This document shows positions 1-6,676 of a stretch of 6,676 nt of DNA, piece by piece (within the stretch, counting starts at the first letter, position 1; every line of letters starts with the position of its first letter). The position numbers were made by a program, and so were the translations under genes. This stretch comes from an uncultured Alphaproteobacteria bacterium (GTDB lineage: Bacteria > Pseudomonadota > Alphaproteobacteria > Puniceispirillales > UBA1172). Below the pieces are notes generated by a model. It searched no databases, was not told where the DNA came from, and saw only the letters and a program-made list of their open reading frames with translations. The stretch is taken from the NCBI GenBank assembly GCA_937952245.1, contig CALFYS010000141.1, positions 1-6,676 of the forward strand. The letters are read 5' to 3'.

Positions 1-846
1 TAATCCGCCGGGGGTCAACGGCATATGACGATTAACATCTTTATAAAGAAGATAGCGGAACGGCCCATCACCTTTGGCGATACAGGCTTGGGGTGAGAAC
101 GCCCGCAACCATAAATAATCGCCGGCTTCCACCTCAACCCAATCTTGATTGATGTAATAATCCGCCGTGCCTTCCAGCATATAAAGCCCATGTTCCATGA
201 CATGGGTTTCAGCAAAAGGAATCACGCCGCCGGGCTGAAACGTCACGATATTGACGTGCATATCATGGCGCAGGTCTTCTGGGTCAACAAAGCGGGTGGT
301 CGCCCATTTGCCATCGGTATCCGGCATGGGGATAGGGGCGTTTTGATCATCATGGGTGACAAAACTTTCCGGCCCATCAACACCATTGGCGGGCTGATAA
401 CGTTTTCTGATCCAATGGAAGGTCGCGTTGCCTTGGCCAAGATTGACCAATTTCCATTTCGCCTTTGGCGCCAGATAAGCATATGACCCCGGGGTTAAAT
501 CATAGGTCACGCCTTCAATTTCAAGAACGGCACTGCCGCCAACCATGAAAATCACCCCTTGGGCGTCATGATCATCTTCAGGCAGGCTAGACCCGCCGCC
601 GGGGGCAACCTCCATGATATAATGCGAGAATGTTTCCGAAAACCCCGTCATCGGCCGTGCCAACACCCATAGGCGTGTCTTATTCCAGCGGGGCAAAAAA
701 CTGCTGGTAATATCGCTCAGGGCGTTTTTATCAATCACCAAATAAGACGGGGTAAACCGCGATTTATCGCCAGCGAAATCATGCTGGGCGGGCAACCCGC
801 CTTGGGGGATGTAATACTGTCTTTTGGGTGTCTGTTGTGAGGTCAT
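1..846 (-). CDS. allE: (S)-ureidoglycine aminohydrolase AllE (bicupin), C-terminal tip cut by window edge
   Basis: This enzyme releases ammonia from the unstable intermediate (S)-ureidoglycine to give (S)-ureidoglycolate, stereospecifically and with Mn2+. The frame from the ATG at 846 stays open for 282 codons to the left edge. The last visible stretch, YKDVNRHMPLTPGGL, is close to where the family ends, so probably only a few residues are missing. Two cupin domains are visible. The N-terminal one (about 70-160) has only a lone His93 and no metal-site pattern. The C-terminal one (about 195-262) has ETHVMEHG with Glu213, His215 and His219, then Gln253 in FSPQAC, and Lys269 in YKDVNR. These five residues sit exactly 22 lower than Glu235, His237, His241, Gln275 and Lys291, as I recall them for the Arabidopsis enzyme. 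The start is supported by TAAGGA 6 bases upstream and lies 9 bases after the puuE-uraD stop. Its presence implies that allantoate is processed by an amidohydrolase (AllC type) rather than by allantoicase. Confidence 0.95.
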   Translation of the reverse strand, partial: MTSQQTPKRQYYIPQGGLPAQHDFAGDKSRFTPSYLVIDKNALSDITSSFLPRWNKTRLWVLARPMTGFSETFSHYIMEVAPGGGSSLPEDDHDAQGVIFMVGGSAVLEIEGVTYDLTPGSYAYLAPKAKWKLVNLGQGNATFHWIRKRYQPANGVDGPESFVTHDDQNAPIPMPDTDGKWATTRFVDPEDLRHDMHVNIVTFQPGGVIPFAETHVMEHGLYMLEGTADYYINQDWVEVEAGDYLWLRAFSPQACIAKGDGPFRYLLYKDVNRHMPLTPGGL

Positions 847-858
847 GGGCAATCCTTA
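847..858 (-). promoter_or_regulatory. allE ribosome binding site overlapping the puuE-uraD stop codon
   Basis: TAAGGA (858-853) contains both the TAA stop of puuE-uraD (858-856) and the AGGA core of the allE ribosome site, 6 bases before the allE ATG at 846. The 9-base spacer leaves no room for a separate promoter, so allE should share the operon transcript. Confidence 0.75.
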
Positions 859-2277
859 TGGCAACAGCAGATCATTGAGCCGAAGGCGGGCAATTTTTTC
901 CACCTCACGGCAAGCGGTTTGAAATTCATCGTCAATGCTGTTGTTCACCCGAGTTTTAAACGCCGCCAGAATATCCGCTTTCGTCAGCCCTTTAACAGCG
1001 ATGATAAAGGGGAAGCCAAATTGGTTTTTATACTGGTCATTAAGGGCGGTAAATTCTGCGCGCTCATCATCGGTCAGCATATCAAGGCCAGCAGAAGCTT
1101 GTTCGGCGGTTGAGGCTTCGGTCAGGCGGCCAGCGGCGGCCAATTTCCCTGCCAAATCCGGATGCGCCAGCAGCACTTTACGTTTTTGATCATCATCCGC
1201 GTGACGAAAAACTTGTGCCATGGCGGCGTGTAGCCCTGAAGCGCGATCATGGGCGGGACCCATCTCGCCATCAAACACCGCTTCGGCAATCCAAGGCGAA
1301 TGTTCAAAAACAGAACCAAAAGCCGCGATAAACTCATCCCGCTGCATCTGATGAGGGGTGAATTGCACCTCAGTGGCGGGGTGATGCTCCCGCCAATGAT
1401 GGGCAATCTCAGCCCTTGTGGCGAACCAAACCCGGGCGTGGCTTTGGGCATAGTCGATAAAACGGCGAATAGCCATGATCCGCCCCGGCCGACCCGCCAG
1501 CCTGCAATGCAGGCCAATATTCATCATTTTGGCCGCGCCATCGAGGCCTTCAGCGTAAAGCCCGTCAAATGTATCTTTCAGATACGTGTAAAACTGATCG
1601 CCCGCGTTAAACCCTTGGGGGGTGGCAAAGCGCATATCATTGGAATCAAGCGTATAGGGGATCATCAATTGCTTGCCGTGGTCTGTCTCCAACCAATAGG
1701 GCAAATCATCGGCGTAACTATCGGATTGATAAAGGCATGACCCTTCCTCCGCCACCAAATTGACGGTGTTCATCGAACAGCGGCCGGTGTACCAGCCCAA
1801 AGGTGGTGCGCCTGTCACCTGTTCATGACGCTGAAGCGCATCACGGATCTGTTGCCGTTCGTCTTCGGCGGGCATATCTTTGTAATCAATCCATTTCAAC
1901 CCATGGCACGCCATCTCCCAGCCAGCGTTCTGCATGGCTTCGACTTGTGCTGGATTTCGTTCAAGGGCGGTTGTCACGCCAAACACCGTGATCGGGATGT
2001 CTTTTTCGGTGAACAGGCGATAAAGCCGCCAGAAACCTGCCCGCGCGCCATATTCATAGATGGATTCCATATTCCAATGGCGTTGATTAGGCCATGACGC
2101 GGCGCCGGGGATTTCTGAAAGAAAGGCTTCACTTTCGTCATCACCATGGATCAAACAGCGTTCGCCGCCTTCTTCGTAATTGACGACAATCTGAATGGCG
2201 ATGGCGGCATCATCAGGCCAGTTCGGGTCAGGGGGCGTCATGCCATATCCGTGCATATCGCGGCTGTATCGGGTCAT
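856..2277 (-). CDS. puuE: PuuE-UraD fusion: metal-independent allantoinase + OHCU decarboxylase
   Basis: This 473-residue protein carries two consecutive urate-breakdown activities. Residues about 1-300 match PuuE, an allantoinase derived from the polysaccharide deacetylase (NodB) fold that opens (S)-allantoin to allantoate. Seen: RDMHGYG (6-12), VNYEEGGER (32-40), MACHGLKW (122-129), GWYTGRCS (161-168) and GLHCRLAGRPGR (255-266). The NodB metal triad is degenerate (Y-E-E-G for D-D-G; Trp129 where a second His would lie), as in PuuE. After a short linker, residues about 305-471 form a UraD domain, which decarboxylates OHCU to (S)-allantoin: HSPWIAEAVF (326-335), HPDLAGK (372-378), ST-x-EQ (389-393) and FGFPFI (420-425). 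His372, Ser389, Glu392 and Arg466 have the spacing of zebrafish His67, Ser84, Glu87 and Arg161. I chose the ATG at 2277 because it overlaps the xdhC stop (ATGA) and begins the PuuE consensus; an in-frame ATG at 2364 would add 29 unconserved residues inside xdhC. Both domains look intact. Automatic pipelines may label it a chitin/polysaccharide deacetylase; the motifs argue against that. Confidence 0.96.
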   Translation of the reverse strand: MTRYSRDMHGYGMTPPDPNWPDDAAIAIQIVVNYEEGGERCLIHGDDESEAFLSEIPGAASWPNQRHWNMESIYEYGARAGFWRLYRLFTEKDIPITVFGVTTALERNPAQVEAMQNAGWEMACHGLKWIDYKDMPAEDERQQIRDALQRHEQVTGAPPLGWYTGRCSMNTVNLVAEEGSCLYQSDSYADDLPYWLETDHGKQLMIPYTLDSNDMRFATPQGFNAGDQFYTYLKDTFDGLYAEGLDGAAKMMNIGLHCRLAGRPGRIMAIRRFIDYAQSHARVWFATRAEIAHHWREHHPATEVQFTPHQMQRDEFIAAFGSVFEHSPWIAEAVFDGEMGPAHDRASGLHAAMAQVFRHADDDQKRKVLLAHPDLAGKLAAAGRLTEASTAEQASAGLDMLTDDERAEFTALNDQYKNQFGFPFIIAVKGLTKADILAAFKTRVNNSIDDEFQTACREVEKIARLRLNDLLLP

Positions 2278-2290
2278 GATGGTCTTCTTT
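2274..2290 (-). promoter_or_regulatory. xdhC/puuE-uraD ATGA overlap with weak ribosome binding site
   Basis: The puuE-uraD ATG (2277-2275) overlaps the xdhC TGA (2276-2274). The only upstream purine run is AAAGAAG (2290-2284), 6 bases from the start and a weak match to the 16S rRNA tail. Translation probably depends in part on ribosomes finishing xdhC (inference). The overlap decides between this start and the ATG at 2364. Confidence 0.75.
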
Positions 2291-3260
2291 GTGTGGCGGT
2301 GGTTTTTAAGGGGATTAAATCTTCGGGATGGCGGGTTGAGGCTTGGGCGTGCGCGTATGTCCATTCAGCCACTTGCCCCGCAACAGAAAGGGCAACCCGC
2401 TCCGGTTCTTTGCCGGAAATGGCTTTTAACCCCACAGGGCATTGAATGTCATCAATCATCGCCTCAGCAAAACCCATTTGCTTGAGCCGTGACCGGAAGC
2501 GCGCCCATTTCGTCGCGGAACCGATCAAACCAATTTTGTGATAATGCCCAGCTTTTAAAATTTCAGCGCAAATCTCCAGATCAATTTGATGCGAATAGCT
2601 CATCACGAGATGGATCGCGCCTTTAGCGGCGTATTGCGGGATTTGCGCAGGGTCACTGGCGCTGACCACCGTGACATCTTGGGGGATCTGTTCCGGAAAA
2701 CGATCAGGGGCGGTATCCACCCAATGGCGGTCAAGGGGCAGGCCGCCGGTGACACCCATTACCGCCCGACCCACATGCCCCGCGCCATAAAGATAAAGCG
2801 GGACGGTGGCTGGCGTTAACGGCTGCACCAAACCATCATGGTCTTCGGCTTGATCCGACCAATAAACTGGTTGATGGGCATCATCAGGATGGATGACAAA
2901 GCCGGATTGTTTGGCGGCTAATTCCTGCCAATGGGCGCGATCCGTGTGATGAATACGCTCAATCATCACCGATACAAAACCGCCGCAACATTGCCCCAAA
3001 CTTGGCCCCAGCGGGTAATCCCGCCAAAATCGCTTTCCTGAAAGGTTGTTTTGAGCGCCAGCGTTTAAAACCGATTGGGCTTGATATAACGCGTCATGTT
3101 CCAATTGGCCGCCGCCGATACTGCCCCAAAAGCCATCTTTGGTGACAATCACCATCGCGCCCAATTCCCGAGGGGTTGAGCCTTCAACACGGCTGATCGC
3201 CACCAAGCAAACATCTTGATGGGCATCTAACTCCGTTGTGAGGTGATCAATCCAGCGCAT
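2274..3260 (-). CDS. xdhC: XdhC, molybdenum cofactor chaperone/sulfuration factor for xanthine dehydrogenase
   Basis: From the family (studied in Rhodobacter capsulatus): XdhC binds the molybdenum cofactor, protects and helps sulfurate it with a cysteine desulfurase, and passes it to XdhB; it is not part of the final enzyme. The 328-residue protein shows both XdhC/CoxI domains. The N-terminal domain has VEGSTPRELGAMVIV (25-39), GSIGGGQLEHDAL (46-58) and LGQCCGG (88-94, with the Cys91-Cys92 pair). The C-terminal Rossmann-like domain starts with LYGAGHVGRA (157-166) and ends with HKIGLIGSATKWARFRSRL (241-259) and ISGKEPERVALSVAGQ (281-296). A short polar tail (about 305-328) is poorly conserved in type and may be disordered. 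The ATG start is 15 bases after the xdhB stop and has a strong GAGGGG ribosome site. Its stop overlaps the next start (ATGA). Placement directly behind xdhAB fits a dedicated maturation factor. A related CoxI-type protein for another molybdoenzyme is unlikely here. Confidence 0.96.
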   Translation of the reverse strand: MRWIDHLTTELDAHQDVCLVAISRVEGSTPRELGAMVIVTKDGFWGSIGGGQLEHDALYQAQSVLNAGAQNNLSGKRFWRDYPLGPSLGQCCGGFVSVMIERIHHTDRAHWQELAAKQSGFVIHPDDAHQPVYWSDQAEDHDGLVQPLTPATVPLYLYGAGHVGRAVMGVTGGLPLDRHWVDTAPDRFPEQIPQDVTVVSASDPAQIPQYAAKGAIHLVMSYSHQIDLEICAEILKAGHYHKIGLIGSATKWARFRSRLKQMGFAEAMIDDIQCPVGLKAISGKEPERVALSVAGQVAEWTYAHAQASTRHPEDLIPLKTTATQRRPS

Positions 3261-3275
3261 TTTCCCCTCGTCTAT
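3261..3275 (-). promoter_or_regulatory. xdhB-xdhC spacer with strong ribosome binding site
   Basis: The 15 bases between the xdhB TAA and the xdhC ATG carry GAGGGG (3269-3264), with its GAGG core 5 bases from the start. This is the clearest ribosome site in the window and fixes the xdhC start. The spacer is too short for a promoter or terminator. Confidence 0.8.
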
Positions 3276-5576
3276 TTAAGCGCGTTTCTGGTGGGCGGTC
3301 ATGTAGAGCCGCTCCGCTGTTGCCGGCGCATCCAAAGATGGATAATCGTCTTGATCATACCCAATGGCATCACAAAGGGCAAAAAATGCGCTCATCCCCA
3401 GCATCAATGGCGGTTCCCCCACGGCTTTTGATTTCCCGATTGTAGCAGAAAGATTGCCATCCGATGGATAGAGATTAATCGAGGATTTCAACGGCCGGTC
3501 AGAACAAGCAGGAATCTTATAGGTGGATGGCGCGTGGGTCAGCAATCGGCCATCATCGCCATAGACCAGTTCTTCCATGGTCAGCCAGCCCATGCCTTGA
3601 ATATAACCGCCTTCGATTTGCCCTAAATCAAGGGCAGGGTTAATGGATGCCCCCGCGTCATGCAGAATATCAACCTGCAATAAGCGGCTTTCGCCGGTCA
3701 TTAAATCAACCATCACTTCGGTCACCGCCGCCCCGTAAGCGTAATAATAAAACGGCTGGCCTTGGCCTTTTTCAGGGTCCCAATGAATATCCGGCGTGGC
3801 GTAATATCCGGTGGAGGATAACGACACCCGCCCTTGCCAGCAAAGATTTGCCGCTTCCGCAAAGGTGATGTGTTCTTCCCCCAAATGCACATGATCATCA
3901 GCAAAGACCACATCCGCCGCGGGCAATTGGTAAAGATGGCCAAGGTGGTCAGCCATGCGATCACGGATGGTCATGGCCGCCCGCCACGCCGCCATGCCGT
4001 TTAAATCCGTGCCAGAAGACGCGGCGGTGGCCGAAGTGTTGGGGACTTTGCCTGTGTTGGTGGGGGTGGTGCGAATATGCTCAAGGCTAAGCCCGAAAAC
4101 AGACGCGGTGATTTGTTTGACCTTGGTGAACAGGCCTTGCCCCATTTCCGTGCCGCCATGGTTCAACATCACCGACCCATCGGTATAAACATGAACCAAA
4201 GCCCCCGCTTGATTAAGCATGGTCTTATTAAATGAAATCCCGAACTTAACCGGAGTCAGGGCCATGCCGCGGCGATAGGATTGCGAGGCGGCGTTGAACT
4301 CTTGGATGGATTGGCGGCGGCGGGTGTAATCTGAATCCGCAACCAATCGATTGGTCAGGTCATGAATAATACCGTCTTTCACCACCTGCCCATAAGGGGT
4401 GGTGCCATGGGTTGAGCTGTTGTGATCAGGATAAAAATTCTTTTGGCGGATGGCCAAGGGATCCATTTTGAGATCATGGGCGATATGGTCCATCACCCGC
4501 TCAATCCCCATCATGCCTTGCGGCCCCCCGAAACCACGAAACGCGGTATTTGATGGTGTGTTGGTCTTACACAGGCGAGAGGTGATTTTCATATTCGGGA
4601 TATGATAAGCGTTATCAGCGTGCATCACCGCCCGTTCCGCCACCGCCTTTGACAGATCAAACGACATCCCACAGCGCAAGGCTTGGTCAAATTCAACCCC
4701 AAGGATATTCCCATCATCATCAAAACCAGCGTGATAGGCGATCCGAATATCATGGCGCTTGCCGGTGATTTTCATATCATCATCACGGTCATAAACCATT
4801 TTGACAGGACGGCGGGTTAAATGGGCGGCCAATGCCGTCAAGCACGCGGGGTGATTGCCTTGGCTTTCTTTGCCGCCGAAACCGCCGCCCATGCGCCGCA
4901 CTTCCACCTGCACCAAATGATTGGCCACCCCCAAAACTTCAGCCACTTTATGCTGAATTTCGGTGGGGTGTTGAGACGACACATGAACCAACACTTGGCC
5001 TTGTTCATCGGGCATGGCCATGGCGGCTTGGCCTTCTAAATAGAAATGCTCCTGCCCGCCGACATTAATCACGCCGTTGATTTGGCGTGGGGCTTTGGCA
5101 ATGGCATCTGCCGCATCACCAGAAGCAATCTGCCAAGGTGGTGCCAAGAGGTTGTCTTGTGCCAACGCGTCTTCAATGGTCAGGATGGCGGGCTTTTCTT
5201 CGATGTTAATCTTGGCCTTTTTAATGGCATCACGGGCGGCGGTCACGGTTTCGGCGACAACGGCGTAAATAATCTGGCCATGATAAGAAATCTCACTTTC
5301 GGTGAGCATAGGGTCATCACCAAAAACAGGGCTGACATCATTAACCCCGGGAATATCATCAGCGGTCAGCACCATGACCACGCCGGGGGATTGCCGCACG
5401 TCATCAAGATCAAGCGAAGTCATGACACCGGCAGCAACAGGGCTCAACCCGGGGACAATCACCAACCCATCTTTCGGCATGGCCAGATCGTCAAGGTAAC
5501 GGGCTTGGCCCGTGACATGAAGGGTCGCGCTATCATGGGGGACTGAAGTTGAAATTGGGGTGGTATGATCGGTCAT
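3276..5576 (-). CDS. xdhB: Xanthine dehydrogenase molybdenum-binding subunit XdhB
   Basis: This is the catalytic subunit that hydroxylates hypoxanthine and xanthine at the molybdenum cofactor. At 766 residues it is a usual length for bacterial XdhB. The N-terminal half-domain (about 15-130) leads into the cofactor-binding domains. Motifs in order: GGQEHFYLEGQ (173-183), MGGGFGGKE (229-237), NTAFRGFGGPQG (343-354), KFGISF (444-449), GGTEMGQG (474-481) and GEPPLMLG (720-727). By motif and spacing against bovine xanthine oxidase I place Gln202 (bovine 767), Glu237 (802), Arg315 in ERAVMH (880), Phe349 (914), Phe445 (1009) and the catalytic base Glu721 (1261). The spacings 202-237, 237-315 and 237-349 equal the bovine ones. 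Glu237 plus Arg315 mark a purine hydroxylase, because aldehyde oxidases replace them. The ATG overlaps the xdhA stop by 4 bases and has AAAGGGG 7 bases upstream. The protein continues without a break to TAA, 15 bases before xdhC. Confidence 0.98.
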   Translation of the reverse strand: MTDHTTPISTSVPHDSATLHVTGQARYLDDLAMPKDGLVIVPGLSPVAAGVMTSLDLDDVRQSPGVVMVLTADDIPGVNDVSPVFGDDPMLTESEISYHGQIIYAVVAETVTAARDAIKKAKINIEEKPAILTIEDALAQDNLLAPPWQIASGDAADAIAKAPRQINGVINVGGQEHFYLEGQAAMAMPDEQGQVLVHVSSQHPTEIQHKVAEVLGVANHLVQVEVRRMGGGFGGKESQGNHPACLTALAAHLTRRPVKMVYDRDDDMKITGKRHDIRIAYHAGFDDDGNILGVEFDQALRCGMSFDLSKAVAERAVMHADNAYHIPNMKITSRLCKTNTPSNTAFRGFGGPQGMMGIERVMDHIAHDLKMDPLAIRQKNFYPDHNSSTHGTTPYGQVVKDGIIHDLTNRLVADSDYTRRRQSIQEFNAASQSYRRGMALTPVKFGISFNKTMLNQAGALVHVYTDGSVMLNHGGTEMGQGLFTKVKQITASVFGLSLEHIRTTPTNTGKVPNTSATAASSGTDLNGMAAWRAAMTIRDRMADHLGHLYQLPAADVVFADDHVHLGEEHITFAEAANLCWQGRVSLSSTGYYATPDIHWDPEKGQGQPFYYYAYGAAVTEVMVDLMTGESRLLQVDILHDAGASINPALDLGQIEGGYIQGMGWLTMEELVYGDDGRLLTHAPSTYKIPACSDRPLKSSINLYPSDGNLSATIGKSKAVGEPPLMLGMSAFFALCDAIGYDQDDYPSLDAPATAERLYMTAHQKRA

Positions 5577-5600
5577 TCCGCCGCCCCTTTCGCCTCAATG
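5573..5600 (-). promoter_or_regulatory. xdhA/xdhB ATGA overlap with xdhB ribosome binding site
   Basis: The xdhB ATG (5576-5574) shares bases with the xdhA TGA (5575-5573). AAAGGGG at 5590-5584, inside the end of xdhA, lies 7 bases before the start. This layout suggests translational coupling, which would help keep the two subunits at equal amounts (inference). Confidence 0.8.
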
Positions 5601-6676
5601 ATCGCTCTGGTTTGTGGGGAAAACCCTGCCAGTGTATCCGCGTTTGGCGCGTCAGATGCCGCCGCTTCAAGGGATTTAATGAGCAGGTTTTTGGCCATCT
5701 CTTGGCGGTATTCACGGCTGGCGCGAACATCATCAATGGGGGTGAAATCAGCTGATAAGGCGGTGGTGATCGCCGTCAGCACATCAGGGGAAAGCGGTTG
5801 ATTAATATCATGCCCCATCACCGCCGCTTCGGTGTTTTTAGCGCGGGCAGGGATGGCGGCCATCCCGCCATAACCGATGCGCGCTTTGGTGATTTTGCCG
5901 TCTTCAACCTGCCACCAGAACGCCCCCATGACCGCGGATATATCTTGGTCAAAACGGCGGGAGATTTTAACAGCGTAAAATTGTTCGCCCGCCGCTGGTT
6001 TGGGCAGGGCAATTTCAGCAAGCCATTCGCCATCTTTACGGTCTTGGCGCTGATAGCCCAAGAAGAATTGATCAAGCGGCAAAACTCGCTTTTGATCGCG
6101 ATGGCGCAGGGTAATCTCCGCCCCTAATGCCAAAAACGCTGGCGCTAAATCCCCAATTGGGGAGCCATTGGCGATATTGCCGCAAACCGTCCCCGTGGCG
6201 CGGACTTGCGCGGAGGCAAAGCGTTTCCAAAGATCATCCAAGGGCGGGTAATGGTCGGCCAGATGGCGATGGGCTTGGTCATGGCTGACACCGGCGGGGA
6301 TGATGAAATGGCTCTCGGTTTCCGTGATTTTAGCCAAGTCTTCCACCCGCATGACCGAAATAAACCCGGGCATTTTGCGGTGCTGTTTCGTGACCCAAAG
6401 ACCAATATCCGTTGCCCCCGCCAAGATTTGATAATGCGGGTGATCGGCGATGGCATGGGATAGGTCCGCTTCATTGGTGGGGGCCAGAAACGGCTGATCA
6501 CCCATTGTGTTGAGGTCTTTTATATCATGCTGTTTCAGCCATGCACGTTCCGCCTCACATCGGTCTTGATCCCATTTCGGCGGGGTCATGCCAGCAAGGC
6601 TTTCAGCGGCGGTGACAATCGGGCCATATCCGGTGCAGCGGCACAGGTTGCCCGCCAACAATTCTTCGATATTGGG
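5573..6676 (-). CDS. xdhA: Xanthine dehydrogenase small subunit XdhA (2Fe-2S / FAD), 5' end missing
   Basis: This subunit carries electrons from the molybdenum centre through two [2Fe-2S] clusters to FAD and on to NAD+ (or another acceptor) during cytoplasmic oxidation of hypoxanthine and xanthine to urate. The reading frame is open to the right edge, so 367 C-terminal residues are seen. Family members run about 460-490 residues, so roughly the first 100-120 (the plant-type ferredoxin domain and the first half of the second cluster domain) lie outside. The fragment opens with the C-x-C half of the second cluster, GNLCRCTGYGP (Cys12 and Cys14 of the fragment). An FAD-binding domain follows, with LAGATDIGL (about 85-93) and GTVCGNIANGSPIGD (162-176), then the flavoprotein C-terminal domain from about 225, ending with REYRQEMAKNLL (321-332). 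The stop overlaps the xdhB start by 4 bases (ATGA). The TTG at 6661 is an internal leucine codon in a conserved motif, not a start. Identification is firm; the NAD+ versus oxygen preference cannot be read here. Confidence 0.96.
   Translation of the reverse strand, partial: PNIEELLAGNLCRCTGYGPIVTAAESLAGMTPPKWDQDRCEAERAWLKQHDIKDLNTMGDQPFLAPTNEADLSHAIADHPHYQILAGATDIGLWVTKQHRKMPGFISVMRVEDLAKITETESHFIIPAGVSHDQAHRHLADHYPPLDDLWKRFASAQVRATGTVCGNIANGSPIGDLAPAFLALGAEITLRHRDQKRVLPLDQFFLGYQRQDRKDGEWLAEIALPKPAAGEQFYAVKISRRFDQDISAVMGAFWWQVEDGKITKARIGYGGMAAIPARAKNTEAAVMGHDINQPLSPDVLTAITTALSADFTPIDDVRASREYRQEMAKNLLIKSLEAAASDAPNADTLAGFSPQTRAIIEAKGAAE

Noticed and set aside
145..486. A 113-codon open frame on the plus strand opposite allE
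   Set aside because: It is the shadow of allE, whose own frame carries every expected active-site residue across this stretch.
1249..1740. A 163-codon open frame on the plus strand opposite puuE-uraD
   Set aside because: It lies wholly antisense to conserved PuuE and UraD sequence and resembles no protein family I know.
2278..2364. An upstream in-frame start for puuE-uraD at 2364, adding 29 residues
   Set aside because: The extra residues lie inside the xdhC coding region and are unlike PuuE N-termini. The ATG at 2277 overlaps the xdhC stop and begins the conserved part.
5046..5546. A 166-codon open frame on the plus strand opposite xdhB
   Set aside because: It is antisense to a strongly conserved region of xdhB, has no recognisable family motif and no ribosome site of note. 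It is a by-product of minus-strand codon use.
6659..6661. A TTG start for xdhA at 6661
   Set aside because: The codon is an internal leucine in the conserved stretch before GNLCRC, and the frame continues upstream to the window edge.
3276..6676. Carbon monoxide dehydrogenase or aldehyde oxidase rather than xanthine dehydrogenase
   Set aside because: The split into an FeS-FAD subunit plus a molybdenum subunit, the Glu237/Arg315 pair and the urate-pathway neighbours all point to xanthine dehydrogenase.
1..6676. CRISPR, mobile element, tRNA, riboswitch or terminator
   Set aside because: The window is almost entirely accounted for by five conserved genes. The non-coding spacers are 15 and 9 bases, and I saw no repeats or hairpin-plus-T-run structures.

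Overview
The window is one tightly packed purine-degradation operon, transcribed entirely on the minus strand (right to left as numbered). In transcription order it holds xdhA (5' end cut off by the right edge), xdhB, xdhC, a fused puuE-uraD gene, and allE (last few codons cut off by the left edge). Apart from two spacers of 15 and 9 bases, every base is coding. There are two 4-base ATGA stop/start overlaps, and I see no internal promoter, terminator, RNA gene, repeat, CRISPR array or mobile element.

The two-subunit bacterial xanthine dehydrogenase with its XdhC chaperone, and the single-chain PuuE-UraD arrangement, suggest a proteobacterium, most likely an alphaproteobacterium. G+C judged by eye is a little above one half. 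A marine SAR116-like or other mid-G+C lineage is possible, but the sequence does not settle this.

Region by region: 5573-6676 encodes the iron-sulfur/FAD subunit of xanthine dehydrogenase. 3276-5576 encodes its molybdenum subunit, with all active-site residues expected of a purine (not aldehyde) hydroxylase. 2274-3260 encodes XdhC, which handles and sulfurates the molybdenum cofactor. 856-2277 encodes a fusion of metal-independent allantoinase (PuuE) with OHCU decarboxylase (UraD). 1-846 encodes (S)-ureidoglycine aminohydrolase, a bicupin manganese enzyme.

Together these genes cover hypoxanthine/xanthine to urate (XdhAB, matured by XdhC), then OHCU to (S)-allantoin to allantoate (UraD and PuuE), then (S)-ureidoglycine to (S)-ureidoglycolate plus ammonia (AllE). 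The steps missing from the window are urate oxidation, hydroxyisourate hydrolysis and allantoate amidohydrolase. They are expected in the flanking DNA or elsewhere in the genome. This is recognisable nitrogen-scavenging metabolism. I found no evidence of a previously undescribed system; the most notable point is the fused gene and the way the operon groups enzymes that handle unstable intermediates.
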